The notes: generated by a model from the letters alone, not told the origin. 35,167 nucleotides of DNA from Verrucomicrobiota bacterium (GCA_016288465.1 JAEEZC010000242.1:1-35167); one strand, 5' to 3'; shown: positions 17,361 through 25,710, counted from the first letter of the stretch. A program made the numbers and translations.

Positions 17361-18884
17361 GTGGGTTTTCTCCTCAAGTTTCTCCTAAGGACGGTGAAGT
17401 GGTTCTTCATCGTCTTTTGTATTTTCGTATTGTCGTTGTTTTTCCGCATGCAAAGGGTTCCTGGTCGGCTGGTCGCGGCCGCAATAGATGCTTTTGCGCC
17501 TACGAACATCATTGTGCATGTGGAGTCTGTGTCGTTCGGTTTCCTGGGAGGGCTGCATGTGCGCAACCTACGGCTGTATGATAGAGACGCCACGAAGTCT
17601 GTAGAGCCCGTCATGTCTGCATCGGCGCTGTCGGTGTTTGCCCTCCAAAGACGCGTCGTGGTTGATGACTTAACGTATATACGGCTTCCGCCTCGTTATT
17701 ACATGCCTGGGAACGAGGAGCGAAACTCCAGGGCTGAGCTGCCGTTGCCGAACATAGGGCGGTTGTCTCTGGTTCTTCGTCGCCCCAACGTGCTTTCGAT
17801 GAAGCCTGAGAAGGTGACTGCCGATGTAGAAGTATCCAGTCGTCGGATTGCGATCGCCCATTTGCGGCTTGACTGGCCTGATGCTGACGAGCAAATGTGG
17901 CTTGAGGGATCTTGCTCGGCGGACTTCGAGCGACAGGAGGTTGTTGGCGAGGTACGCGGATCTGCGAAGCAGCACCATGCAAGACCTTTTCTGGTCGCGC
18001 TAGACCTGCCCTCGGCGCTCCCGTATGTTGACGCATTTACCGACATTCTGGGCAAGGTGCCGGTTACGTGTCGGTGGAAAGTGAACCTCGTCAACAACGA
18101 TTTCAACCTCGATTTGTGGCTGTCTCCAGATTTGGGAAAGTACAATGGCGTACCGATGAGGCACGCCGAGGGAAACCTCCACTTCAGCGTTTACACACGG
18201 GGCCACACTCTGAACTATCGGCACGTCATTGGTCCGATTTCCGCCACTGGGGTAAAAGGCGAGCCGCTCAATGGAACCATAGTCGTCGACAGCCGCAACG
18301 GCACAAACACAGTCTCCATCTCGGCAAAGAGCGCGTTGCCGGCTGCGGACATCCTGAAAATCGGCGGTTTCGTTGGCGACTATGTCGGAGAGGACGTCAT
18401 TGGCAAGTCTGAGTGCGAGCTGGAGTTCAAGTTCCCTTGGGACATGGGAGACGACCGTTCCAAGCTAAACGGTAGAGGGTCGTTCTCGATACGAGATGGA
18501 CAGGTGATGCGGATGAAGGGCTTCAATGGACTTCTTTCGATACTCGCCGACAAGGTGCCAGGTGTCGCATGGTTCACCGATTCTACGCAGGCGTTCTGCG
18601 ACTACACGATCGAGGACGGCATTGTGAAGTCGGACAATGTTTACATAGAGGGATCGGTGTTCTCGATCAAGATGTACGGCTCGTATGATTCAGTGAGGGA
18701 TTCCCTGAACTTCACCGCCAGAGTGCAGTTTTCGAAGAAGGACTCACTGGTTGGTCGAGTACTTCATCCCCTTACGTGGCCGTTCACAAAGCTTCTTCTG
18801 GAGTTCAGGCTCTCCGGTACTACGGAGAACCCCAAGTGGACTTACATAAGCGTAATCGACAGGGTTTTGGAGAGCACACGATGA
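17361..18884 (+). CDS. AsmA-like envelope protein
   Basis: A 507-residue protein with one N-terminal membrane anchor (VKWFFIVFCIFVLSLFF, about residues 12-28) and a large periplasmic part of repeating short beta strands. The C-terminal region has the AsmA-like pattern: GRGSFSIRDGQVMRMKGFNG, GVAWF, a strand-rich middle and a LSGTTENPKW close. AsmA-family proteins are thought to move or organise phospholipids between membranes. The GTG at 17361 is chosen because AAGGAGG is 7 bases upstream; a TTG at 17325 has no such site and nearly touches the tRNA. The stop overlaps rsmA as ATGA. Confidence 0.75.
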   Translation: MGFLLKFLLRTVKWFFIVFCIFVLSLFFRMQRVPGRLVAAAIDAFAPTNIIVHVESVSFGFLGGLHVRNLRLYDRDATKSVEPVMSASALSVFALQRRVVVDDLTYIRLPPRYYMPGNEERNSRAELPLPNIGRLSLVLRRPNVLSMKPEKVTADVEVSSRRIAIAHLRLDWPDADEQMWLEGSCSADFERQEVVGEVRGSAKQHHARPFLVALDLPSALPYVDAFTDILGKVPVTCRWKVNLVNNDFNLDLWLSPDLGKYNGVPMRHAEGNLHFSVYTRGHTLNYRHVIGPISATGVKGEPLNGTIVVDSRNGTNTVSISAKSALPAADILKIGGFVGDYVGEDVIGKSECELEFKFPWDMGDDRSKLNGRGSFSIRDGQVMRMKGFNGLLSILADKVPGVAWFTDSTQAFCDYTIEDGIVKSDNVYIEGSVFSIKMYGSYDSVRDSLNFTARVQFSKKDSLVGRVLHPLTWPFTKLLLEFRLSGTTENPKWTYISVIDRVLESTR

Positions 18885-19723
18885 ATCTGACGAGTCCGAG
18901 CCAAGTCAAGGCATGGTGCATAGAGAACGGATTCCACCCCAACAAGGTTCTCGGGCAGAACTTTCTAATAGACCGCAATGCACTTCTGGCCATTGTAGAC
19001 GCAGGCCTTGAGTCGTTGCCCGCTGCGTCATCTCCGCGGGTGTTGGAGATCGGGCCTGGCCTAGGTGTCATGACAGAAGAGCTGCTTTTGCGCGGATGCC
19101 TTGTAACGGCAGTTGAGAAGGACGCAGTCCTTGCGAATCGCCTTAAAAGTGCGCTTGGCTGTCCGCTAGGGCTTTCAGTGGTCGCAGGGGACGCTCTTGA
19201 CATGACGAAGGAATGGCGAGGCGAGCGTTCGTGCGGGGGGGCGTTCCCGCCGTCCGATGGTTTCGATTGCATGGTTTCCAATCTTCCTTATCAGGCCGGC
19301 ACACGAATACTCATGGATCTGGTGATGACACGGGCACTACCCAGCATGACAGTGCTTGTGCAGGCCGAGGTTGCGGACAGGCTTGCCGCGAAAGAGGGGT
19401 CGAAAGCAAGGGGCCTTGCGGGTGTGTGGGCGCAACTCGACTATGACGTCAGTATAGTGCGAAAGGTGTCGGCGAGTTGCTTCTGGCCGCGCCCCGCAGT
19501 CGGCTCCACGGTAGTCAAACTAGTGCGTCATGACAGAAATGTTTGTCTTTCTGCTGGAGAGCGCAAGTTTTTCTTCAGTTTGACAAAACAGGCGTTTGTT
19601 CATCGACGCAAACAGCTTGGCAGTATCTTCAAGGATTTGATACAATCTACGGCAAGGGCAGAAGAGCTCTCGAACAATGATTGGATAGAACTATCGAAAG
19701 GACTTTACGATGCAGACACCTGA
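18881..19723 (+). CDS. rsmA: 16S rRNA dimethyladenosine transferase RsmA/KsgA
   Basis: A 280-residue methyltransferase that dimethylates the two adjacent adenines near the 3' end of 16S rRNA. It shows PNKVLGQNFLIDRNAL (about 20-35), the SAM-binding VLEIGPGLGVMTEELL (about 54-69), the acidic VEKDAVLANRL and the catalytic motif NLPYQAGT. FWPRPAVGSTVVKL and AFVHRRKQL mark the C-terminal rRNA-binding domain. The ATG at 18881 fits the start of the family and overlaps the previous stop, and the last 14 bases overlap the hexokinase gene. Confidence 0.94.
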   Translation: MNLTSPSQVKAWCIENGFHPNKVLGQNFLIDRNALLAIVDAGLESLPAASSPRVLEIGPGLGVMTEELLLRGCLVTAVEKDAVLANRLKSALGCPLGLSVVAGDALDMTKEWRGERSCGGAFPPSDGFDCMVSNLPYQAGTRILMDLVMTRALPSMTVLVQAEVADRLAAKEGSKARGLAGVWAQLDYDVSIVRKVSASCFWPRPAVGSTVVKLVRHDRNVCLSAGERKFFFSLTKQAFVHRRKQLGSIFKDLIQSTARAEELSNNDWIELSKGLYDADT

Positions 19724-20996
19724 GGAGTTTCTGAAGGCCAACGGTTTTGTGCCGGCGGCGGACATAGACAGGCAGGCGCTGATAGCGCTGTTTCTCTCTG
19801 AAATGGAGAAAGGCTTGAATGGAGAGCCTTCTTCACTTCGCATGATTCCCGCGTATGTCGGCGTTGGCGGCAAGATTCCATCCGGTGCCAGAGCTGCAGT
19901 TCTTGATGCCGGTGGCACTAATTTCAGGTCTGCGATTGTTTCGATTCCGCCGAAGATTGAAGACCGCAAGAACCAGCCGATGCCAGGCAGCAAGGGCGAG
20001 GTTGGCGAAGAAGAGTTCTATGCTCCGTTTGCTGAAGAGCTCAAGCGCGTAGCGCCCAAGGCGACGGCCAAGAAGTTTGGCTGGTGCTTCTCTTACAATG
20101 CCGACGTGACGCCTGACCTTGACGCGAGGCTTAATTGCTGGACGAAGGGCATTCGCGCGCCTTCGATTGTTGGCCAGTATGTTGGCAAGGAGCTTCTCAA
20201 GCGTTTGGGCGGCGGACAGATTGCCGTTGTCAACGACACGGTCGCGACTCTGCTGGCGGCCAAGGCGACTGAAGGCGACAAGACGTACTCGTCGTACATT
20301 GGTTTCATCCTCGGGACTGGCACCAATACTGCATATGTGGAGAAGAACCGCAACATAACCAAAGTTAAAGGCCTTGACCCAGACGGATCCATGATCATCA
20401 ATGCGGAGTCCGGCGCCATGGACAAGGTTCCTAGATCCAAGTTTGACGAGGCGATGGATGCGAAGCAGCCTGATCCGGGGCACGCTCCGTTCGAGAAGAT
20501 GATTGCGGGCGCATACCTTGGTCCGACGGGTCTTGAGATATTCAAGGCTGCGGCCAAGGCTGGGCTCTTTTCTCCGAAGGCCGCCCAGCAGCTTGCCGGC
20601 ATTGGTCAGCTCGAGTCGATCGATCTCAACAACTTCTGCGCTGCACACAAAGCGGAGGGACGCGATAACATCCTAGACACGGTGTTTGCCGACCCCAACG
20701 ATGCCAAGGTCGCCCGCAAGCTGGGCATCCCAGTCTTCGAGCGGGCGGCGGTTCTGACGGCTATACACCTTGCCGCGTTCTGCATCAAGTCCGGTGAAGG
20801 TGCCGATGCGGCAGAGCCGATAGCCATTAACGCTGACGGATCGACCTACTACAAGACAATTGCGATTCCTTTTGCGGAGACGGTGAAGCGGGAGCTTGAC
20901 GACATGCTCGTCAAGCGCCGCAACATCCACTATGTGATTACGCCGCAGGTGGATGATGCTCCGATGGTTGGTGCCGCGATTGCGGCTATGCTGTGA
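19710..20996 (+). CDS. Eukaryote-type hexokinase
   Basis: A 428-residue hexokinase of the eukaryotic hexokinase_1/hexokinase_2 type rather than the short bacterial glucokinase type. Key motifs are LDAGGTNFR (phosphate 1, about residue 69), CFSYNADVTPDLDARLNCWT (the sugar-binding small-domain region), VNDTVATLLA with the catalytic Asp, the phosphate 2 loop GFILGTGTNTAYVE, NAESGAM and EKMIAGAYLG. It would phosphorylate a hexose with ATP at the start of glycolysis; sugar specificity is not predictable. It overlaps rsmA by 14 bases. Bacteroides carries similar enzymes, so transfer or PVC-lineage inheritance are both possible. Confidence 0.85.
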   Translation: MQTPEEFLKANGFVPAADIDRQALIALFLSEMEKGLNGEPSSLRMIPAYVGVGGKIPSGARAAVLDAGGTNFRSAIVSIPPKIEDRKNQPMPGSKGEVGEEEFYAPFAEELKRVAPKATAKKFGWCFSYNADVTPDLDARLNCWTKGIRAPSIVGQYVGKELLKRLGGGQIAVVNDTVATLLAAKATEGDKTYSSYIGFILGTGTNTAYVEKNRNITKVKGLDPDGSMIINAESGAMDKVPRSKFDEAMDAKQPDPGHAPFEKMIAGAYLGPTGLEIFKAAAKAGLFSPKAAQQLAGIGQLESIDLNNFCAAHKAEGRDNILDTVFADPNDAKVARKLGIPVFERAAVLTAIHLAAFCIKSGEGADAAEPIAINADGSTYYKTIAIPFAETVKRELDDMLVKRRNIHYVITPQVDDAPMVGAAIAAML

Positions 20997-20998
20997 AA

Positions 20999-21913
20999 AT
21001 GGAACACTTACGCAACAAAAGGCTGCCGCCAGCAAGTCAGCTGGCGGCGTTGTTGGTCGCCGCGCTGTCGTTGGCCGTGTTTGGCGTCGAGGTCGATGGC
21101 GTGGCCGCTAAGGTTGGCTCCGAGACGGTTTTGCGAAGCGACGTTTATCTCGAAATGCGCCGTTTAAATGCGCCGGAGTCGGCGTTTGACGACGTCCGCA
21201 ACGAGATGATCGACCGCAAGCTTGTCTTGAGAGCTGCGAGTGACGCAAAGATGACCATGCAGGAGTGGGTGGTCGAGTCGCGCGTCAGAGACATCATCAA
21301 ACGCGCGTTTGAAGGTGACCGCAGCAAGCTGATGGAGATGCTGGCAAAGCAGAAGATATCGTATCCGGAATGGCGCGCACGCGTCAAGGAGGACATGATT
21401 GTTTCGGCGATGCGATGGAACATGATCGACAAGAACGTGTCCGCGCGTCCGGAGGATATGCGCCGCGAGTACGTCGCGCACCCGGCTCGCTATTCGTCCG
21501 GTGCCAAAACGACGGTGTCGGTGATACTTCTCAAACCTGAAGACGCTGACAAGCGAGACGAGGTCGTGGCGGCTCTCGCCACTAACAGTTTCGCCGCTGT
21601 CGCAAAGACATTCAGCGCCGACAGCCATGCTTCCGATGGCGGGGTGTGGAAGGACATTGACCCGAAGGACGTGTTCAAGCCTGCGGTCTGCGACGAGATC
21701 GCTAAGATGCCGCGCGGCACATTGAGCAACTGGATTGAAATAGACGGATGGAGCTTTCTCCTGCGCAAGGATGCCGAGACGCCAGGGAAGGCGCTTTCGT
21801 TCGAAGAGGCATACGACGACGTGGAGGCTGCCGTAAAAGATGCTGAGGCAAAGGCCGCATACAAGGCCTGGATAGATCGTCTCCGCTCTGAAACTTACAT
21901 CAAGGTCTACTGA
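20999..21913 (+). CDS. SurA-like periplasmic chaperone / parvulin
   Basis: A 304-residue exported protein. The N-terminal hydrophobic stretch LAALLVAALSLAVFG serves as signal peptide, after a basic start. The mature start VDGVAAKVGSETVLRSDVYL matches the SurA N-terminal chaperone domain (about 27-160). A parvulin-type domain follows (about 165-270: TVSVILLKPED, FAAVAKTFSADSHASDGG). SurA proteins escort barrel proteins to BamA, so this gene fits the bamA-skp set functionally. I use the ATG at 20999; a GTG at 20993 overlapping the hexokinase stop as GTGA is equally possible. The protein is shorter than E. coli SurA and has only one parvulin domain. Confidence 0.78.
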   Translation: MEHLRNKRLPPASQLAALLVAALSLAVFGVEVDGVAAKVGSETVLRSDVYLEMRRLNAPESAFDDVRNEMIDRKLVLRAASDAKMTMQEWVVESRVRDIIKRAFEGDRSKLMEMLAKQKISYPEWRARVKEDMIVSAMRWNMIDKNVSARPEDMRREYVAHPARYSSGAKTTVSVILLKPEDADKRDEVVAALATNSFAAVAKTFSADSHASDGGVWKDIDPKDVFKPAVCDEIAKMPRGTLSNWIEIDGWSFLLRKDAETPGKALSFEEAYDDVEAAVKDAEAKAAYKAWIDRLRSETYIKVY

Positions 21914-21914
21914 C

Positions 21915-22922
21915 ATGCTTAACTGGATGGATTCTTTGAAGGGGCGCTCTATGATGCGTCTTGCATCGTTCACCGACGAGGAGATGGTCAATCTCATAGA
22001 CCTTTCTGCGCAGCTTAAGGCTCGTCGAGCCGCGGGTGTCCGCGGCAATCTGCTCTACCGCAAGAACATTGCCCTGATTTTCGAGAAGAGCTCCACGAGG
22101 ACGCGCAATTCGACGCTTGTCGCGGTGCGTGACGAGGGTGGCAACGGAGAGTATCTGACGAGACCTGACATCCATTTCGGGAAGAAGGAGTCGGTCAAGG
22201 ACACTGCGCGAGTCCTTGGCCGCATATACGACGGGATACTTTTCCGAGGCTTCAAGCAGAGTGACTGCGAGGCGCTAGCGGAGTTCTCCGGCGTTCCCGT
22301 CTGGAATGGACTCACCGATGACTACCATCCCACCCAGATATTCGCGGATCTGCTGACCGTTAGGGAGAACTTCGGTGCGCTCGACGCCAACATAACCGTT
22401 GCATACGTCGGCGATGGTCGCAACAATGTGGCGAATTCGCTGATGATGGGGTGCGCCAAGTGTGGCGTTAGGTATGTTTGCTGCTGTCCGGACGGGCTGC
22501 GCCCCGATGAGAAGGTTCTGGCTGAAGCCGAGGAGGTCGCAAAGCGCAATGGCGTCGACATACGCGTTACGTCAGATGCGCAGAAGGGCGTCAGAGGTGT
22601 AAATGTGCTGTACACAGACGTCTGGGTCTCGATGGGGGAAGAGGCGAAGACCGCTGAGCGCATCAAGATGCTCCGTCCTTATCAGATCAATATGGATCTT
22701 ATGAGGGCGACAGGCAACATGGATGGTCGGCTCATCTTTCTGCACTGTCTGCCTGCGTTTCATGACTTTGACACTGAGGTTACCAAGGAGTGCGGCGCGC
22801 TCGAGGTCACGGATGAAGTTTTCGAGTCCAAGTACTCGAAGGTCTTCGACGAGTCTGAAAACAGAATGCATACGATCAAGGCGTTGCTTGTTTCGGCACT
22901 CTGCGATAGGTCTCAGGTCTGA
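21915..22922 (+). CDS. argF: Ornithine carbamoyltransferase
   Basis: A 335-residue enzyme making citrulline from ornithine and carbamoyl phosphate in arginine synthesis. The carbamoyl phosphate loop is FEKSSTRTRNS (about residue 56). WNGLTDDYHPTQIFADLLT (about 133) and the ornithine-binding HCLPAFHD (about 276) are diagnostic of ornithine rather than aspartate carbamoyltransferase. TDVWVSMGEE is also typical. It starts one base after the SurA-like stop, so it is part of the same transcript. No other arg genes are nearby. Confidence 0.94.
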   Translation: MLNWMDSLKGRSMMRLASFTDEEMVNLIDLSAQLKARRAAGVRGNLLYRKNIALIFEKSSTRTRNSTLVAVRDEGGNGEYLTRPDIHFGKKESVKDTARVLGRIYDGILFRGFKQSDCEALAEFSGVPVWNGLTDDYHPTQIFADLLTVRENFGALDANITVAYVGDGRNNVANSLMMGCAKCGVRYVCCCPDGLRPDEKVLAEAEEVAKRNGVDIRVTSDAQKGVRGVNVLYTDVWVSMGEEAKTAERIKMLRPYQINMDLMRATGNMDGRLIFLHCLPAFHDFDTEVTKECGALEVTDEVFESKYSKVFDESENRMHTIKALLVSALCDRSQV

Positions 22923-23013
22923 CGCTTGCTCTGCGAAAAGCTGTTTTGTGCCGTTTTCGGCATTGTTCGTTCTCAGTCTGATAGTTCCATCTGAATGGTG
23001 TAAACCGCCGCGG

Positions 23014-23048
23014 GAGTTGAGAGGGAATAATCAAGAGTTGAGAATTGG
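23014..23048. repeat. Degenerate heptanucleotide repeat
   Basis: Five consecutive 7-base units: GAGTTGA, GAGGGAA, TAATCAA, GAGTTGA, GAATTGG. Two are identical and the others are related. It resembles the short tandemly repeated repetitive heptamers known in some cyanobacteria. It lies between two converging transcription units. Confidence 0.45.
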
Positions 23049-23057
23049 ACCAAAAAG

Positions 23058-23090
23058 AAAGCCCTTTGCAAGATCGTTGCAGAGGGCTTT
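23058..23090 (-). terminator. Intrinsic terminator of the phage operon
   Basis: A 14-bp stem (AAAGCCCTTTGCAA with TTGCAGAGGGCTTT, one G-T pair) closes a 5-base loop. On the minus strand it is followed by TTTCTTTTT, a good uridine run. It lies about 160 bases beyond the last minus-strand gene. On the plus strand the following sequence is weaker, but it could also block readthrough from argF. Confidence 0.75.
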
Positions 23091-23249
23091 AAGTTTATAC
23101 ACAAAGGGCTTTAAGGCGGGGTGCAGGGGCGGTGAAATCACGGTCGGATGCCGGGCGACTGCATTTTGTAAAGAGCCCCAAGCGAGGGGAAACGGCCGCG
23201 CTGTGTTCGCGCTTTGAACTTGGGAAAGAATCAAGGGGGGTGGGAAACG

Positions 23250-23996
23250 TCAGGAGACAGTTCGGCCTGATAAATGGACTGAAGAGGAGTCGGCGACGGT
23301 CATTGACGCCGTCTGAGTGAGGTAGTTTCGGCCTCCGTAGCTGAAAAACGAACCGAGCGGCGGCAGAATGGACTCGTCTGACGAATCAACCGTGCATTCA
23401 AGATCGATGATCCAGTGTTCGTCTCTGACACCGTGAAAGCCGACGTCGCCCCGGCTGTTTGGCTCCATGACGACAACACCCCCGCGAGCAGGCGTCTTCC
23501 GCGTGACGATGCCGGCAACTTGATGCCCCTCGCCGTCAGTCCATGTCACGGCTACAGAACTGTCGAGCGCAAGCGGCACGACAAAGCGCACCGCCATGCG
23601 GAAGTCGGTGTTGTCCGCGTCCGTCCGCTCCATGTCGACATACAAGACCCTGTGGTTCAGAACGGTCAGCCCGTGCAGGGCGTCCTTGCACGTCTCGGCG
23701 GCCTTCGTGACGGTCATGCACGCCGATCTAGGCCGGCGGTTCAGTTTTGGATTTTCGAAGCAAGTGAGCTCCAGCGCCAGGTCTCCTGCCGTCGAAGCCC
23801 CTGAGCCTGGCTGTCTGACGTGCCCCGTAGCCGCCACAAGGACGGTCACTCCCGTCTTGGCGAGGGCTCGTGCCACTTCCGCCGCAGGATCCACATCGTC
23901 TTCCACAAGAACCGCCACAGGCCCTTCGGGAAGGGAGTTGAAAGCCTCTTCCAATGCTTTTGCAACAGCCTTGCACATCTCTATCTGCTCGCTCAT
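23250..23996 (-). CDS. Putative tail terminator with extra C-terminal domain
   Basis: A 248-residue protein, last in the phage operon. Residues 1-125 look like a tail-terminator-type alpha/beta domain (AVAKALEEAFN, then VAVLVEDD, VTVLVAATGH and TCFENPKLNRRP), a class of about 130-150 residues that caps the tail tube. The remaining part (LYVDMERTDADNTDFRMAVR, LPPLGSFFSYGGRNYLTQTA) is a beta-rich domain of unknown role. The start overlaps the previous stop (ATGA). The assignment rests on fold-like pattern and on following a tail-completion protein; it is not certain. Confidence 0.5.
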   Translation of the reverse strand: MSEQIEMCKAVAKALEEAFNSLPEGPVAVLVEDDVDPAAEVARALAKTGVTVLVAATGHVRQPGSGASTAGDLALELTCFENPKLNRRPRSACMTVTKAAETCKDALHGLTVLNHRVLYVDMERTDADNTDFRMAVRFVVPLALDSSVAVTWTDGEGHQVAGIVTRKTPARGGVVVMEPNSRGDVGFHGVRDEHWIIDLECTVDSSDESILPPLGSFFSYGGRNYLTQTASMTVADSSSVHLSGRTVS

Positions 23997-24601
23997 GATA
24001 CCTCCTTTGTAAGTGCTGCGCGAATGGCGGTGGCCATCGCGCCGTTGATTGCGTCCGCCATGCTGTCATCTGATGGCAGCAGATTGCGGTCCTTTTTCAC
24101 CACGACCTGTTTTTTGAGCGTGTACAGCATCTGCGCCTGGTCGTTTCCGAGCCGACCCATAAGCAAGTCCCTTCCCTTGACGCGCCAGACCGTCCACCCT
24201 AGCCGCTGCATTTCGCGCACGGTGTGGCCATATGAGGCGGAGGAAAGCGGAATTGTCAGGCATTTCGCCTTTTTGGCCTGAATCTTCAGGTCCCTGAATG
24301 CCCGGCTTATGCCAGCAATCGGCACGGACACGACGGCATGGTCGGGATAGGTGCGCGACGTGATTCTCGCTGCTCCCTTTTCAAGATGGCCGGTCGCAGT
24401 GGCGGTGAAGCCAGCCGTCCGCTTGTTGAGTCGCTCCACGGTCTTGTGGTGGAACCTCGACTGTCGCCTGATGTGCGTCGCAATCTCGATCCGCGCCGCA
24501 GTCGCGCCTGCGGAGAGCAGCTCGCGCCGCCATATCGGGCCGAGCCGCCCTAGGACAGCGCCAATGTCCGGCCGCACCTTGACGTGGACGTCCAGCTCCA
24601 T
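23993..24601 (-). CDS. Putative tail-completion / virion morphogenesis protein
   Basis: A 202-residue basic protein. The N-terminus ELDVHVKVRPDIGAVLGRLG, followed by helices rich in Arg and Lys and the FHHKTVERLNKRTAGF segment, resembles HK97 gp10-like or Mu gpG-like proteins that finish the head-tail joint. The ATG at 24601 shares one base with the stop of the previous gene (TGATG) and is preferred to the TTG just upstream. It lies between a putative minor head protein and a putative tail terminator, the usual neighbours of this class. Confidence 0.55.
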   Translation of the reverse strand: MELDVHVKVRPDIGAVLGRLGPIWRRELLSAGATAARIEIATHIRRQSRFHHKTVERLNKRTAGFTATATGHLEKGAARITSRTYPDHAVVSVPIAGISRAFRDLKIQAKKAKCLTIPLSSASYGHTVREMQRLGWTVWRVKGRDLLMGRLGNDQAQMLYTLKKQVVVKKDRNLLPSDDSMADAINGAMATAIRAALTKEVS

Positions 24602-25359
24602 CAAAGGCCCTCCGAGATGTCGAAGCCGCAGCTCTCCACCACGCGCCGAAGCTCTTCGGCGTCAGGCGCAAGGGATACGCCCGCCGGCCTTGGAGGCTCT
24701 TCGCCCGGTGCAAGCAGCCCAAGCCGTTCGCATTCCTCCCGTCCGACGTCCTCCCAGCCCATGCCGGACGAGAACGCAAACGGCGGATACGGATTGCCCA
24801 GCGTGTCTTTGAAGCCGCCCGCGCCGTCGCCAAGCGCCTGCCAGATCGGCGATGCCTTCAGCGCCACGAACCTCCCGCCGCGGGCAGCGCCGTCCCAGCC
24901 AACCGCCTCGCCGGCGGCGTTCCACCTCTGCGGCCAGTCCTCGCGCGGTGCTGACCGGCCCTCTAGCCGCGTAAGCTCCCACGCCGGCCATATTCCGACC
25001 GTCGCCGCTGTCTGCTCCTGCAGGACCGCCACGGACGCGGCCATCTGCGTCTGCGTCTCCAGAATGAGGTTCAGACGCCGTATGGAAGCGGGGTTCGAAA
25101 GCCCGCCCTCGTCCTGGGGCGAGTGTCCCATGCGCTCCAGGACTCCGCCAAGGACGTCCCGCGCGGCCGCTTCGCTGATCTCGCCGCTCATCATCCTGGC
25201 GCAGACGTCCCGCACGTCGGCAAGATACGACACAGACGCCATTCGGGCCGAGAAAATCGCCCTCTCAAGCAGCTCTCGCGGGAAGGCGTCACGAATCTCC
25301 ACGCTGCCGAGCGTTGTCGGAAGAAGCTCCTTTACCCTTATGATGTCTTCGGCGGTCAT
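24601..25359 (-). CDS. Putative minor head (head morphogenesis) protein
   Basis: A 252-residue protein. Residues 20-70 (DAFPRELLERAIFSARMASV and following helices) and the middle section (RRLNLILETQTQMAASVAVL, WPAWELTRLEGRSAPREDWP) resemble phage minor head proteins of Mu-like phages. The C-terminal part contains GRFVALKASPIWQALG and GNPYPPFAFSSGMGWEDV, which I recall as a pattern of that protein class. No enzyme motif is visible. The start overlaps the previous gene as ATGA. The assignment is from pattern memory, without a search. Confidence 0.5.
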   Translation of the reverse strand: MTAEDIIRVKELLPTTLGSVEIRDAFPRELLERAIFSARMASVSYLADVRDVCARMMSGEISEAAARDVLGGVLERMGHSPQDEGGLSNPASIRRLNLILETQTQMAASVAVLQEQTAATVGIWPAWELTRLEGRSAPREDWPQRWNAAGEAVGWDGAARGGRFVALKASPIWQALGDGAGGFKDTLGNPYPPFAFSSGMGWEDVGREECERLGLLAPGEEPPRPAGVSLAPDAEELRRVVESCGFDISEGL

Positions 25360-25586
25360 GTCTCGGACTCCTTCCCGGCTTTTTCCTCCTGGCTTTTCAG
25401 CCCGGCCAGCATCTCCGCGAGCTTCGGACGGACGTTGTATGCCATCGCCACGATCTCAGCGCCCCTGGAGCCCGCGCCGAAAGCGGGAGCGCACATGACG
25501 ACAACCTCGCAGAGCTGCGCGGCGATTTCGGCCAGGGCCGCGAACTTCTCGGGCCCGATTTCGGCTGTCTTCCCATTCTCTTCCAT
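25356..25586 (-). CDS. Small phage protein of unknown function
   Basis: A 76-residue, mostly helical, acidic protein. The ATG at 25586 is chosen because AGGAGG lies about 8 bases upstream; a longer frame would open at 25634, but the neighbouring small gene overlaps that stretch. No family is recognised. It is coupled by ATGA to the putative minor head gene. Confidence 0.6.
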   Translation of the reverse strand: MEENGKTAEIGPEKFAALAEIAAQLCEVVVMCAPAFGAGSRGAEIVAMAYNVRPKLAEMLAGLKSQEEKAGKESET

Positions 25587-25599
25587 CGTCTTTTCCTCC

Positions 25600-25710
25600 T
25601 TAGCTGCCCTGGTTGCTCGAAACAGCTGCTTCAAGCGTGTTGGTCGAGTAAGTCACGTTGTCGTTTGTGGTGCGCACGTCTGGCGTGAATGTCCGAATGT
25701 TCGATGCCAT
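25600..25710 (-). CDS. 36-residue phage microprotein
   Basis: A short reading frame beginning MASNIRTFTPDVRTTNDNVT and ending SSNQGS. A strong AGGAGGG ribosome binding site lies about 8 bases upstream and shares bases with the stop of the preceding fibre gene. Its own stop codon touches the AGGAGG of the next gene. Spacing and binding sites support translation, although the product matches nothing I know. Confidence 0.55.
   Translation of the reverse strand: MASNIRTFTPDVRTTNDNVTYSTNTLEAAVSSNQGS

Larger units (their letters stand above)
22923..23249. other. Non-coding junction between argF and the phage module
   Basis: This 327-base gap separates the rightward housekeeping genes from the leftward phage genes. 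It contains a small TGCCG-TTTT-CGGCA hairpin at 22949-22962 that could help end argF transcription, a degenerate heptamer repeat (23014-23048), the terminator at 23058-23090 and a copy of the terminator arm at 23102-23112. I see no tRNA fragment, integrase site or credible gene from 23115 to 23249. Confidence 0.6.

Noticed and set aside
22723-23217. Plus-strand frame crossing the argF end and the junction
   Set aside because: It overlaps argF in another frame and runs through the terminator hairpin; it has no supported start.
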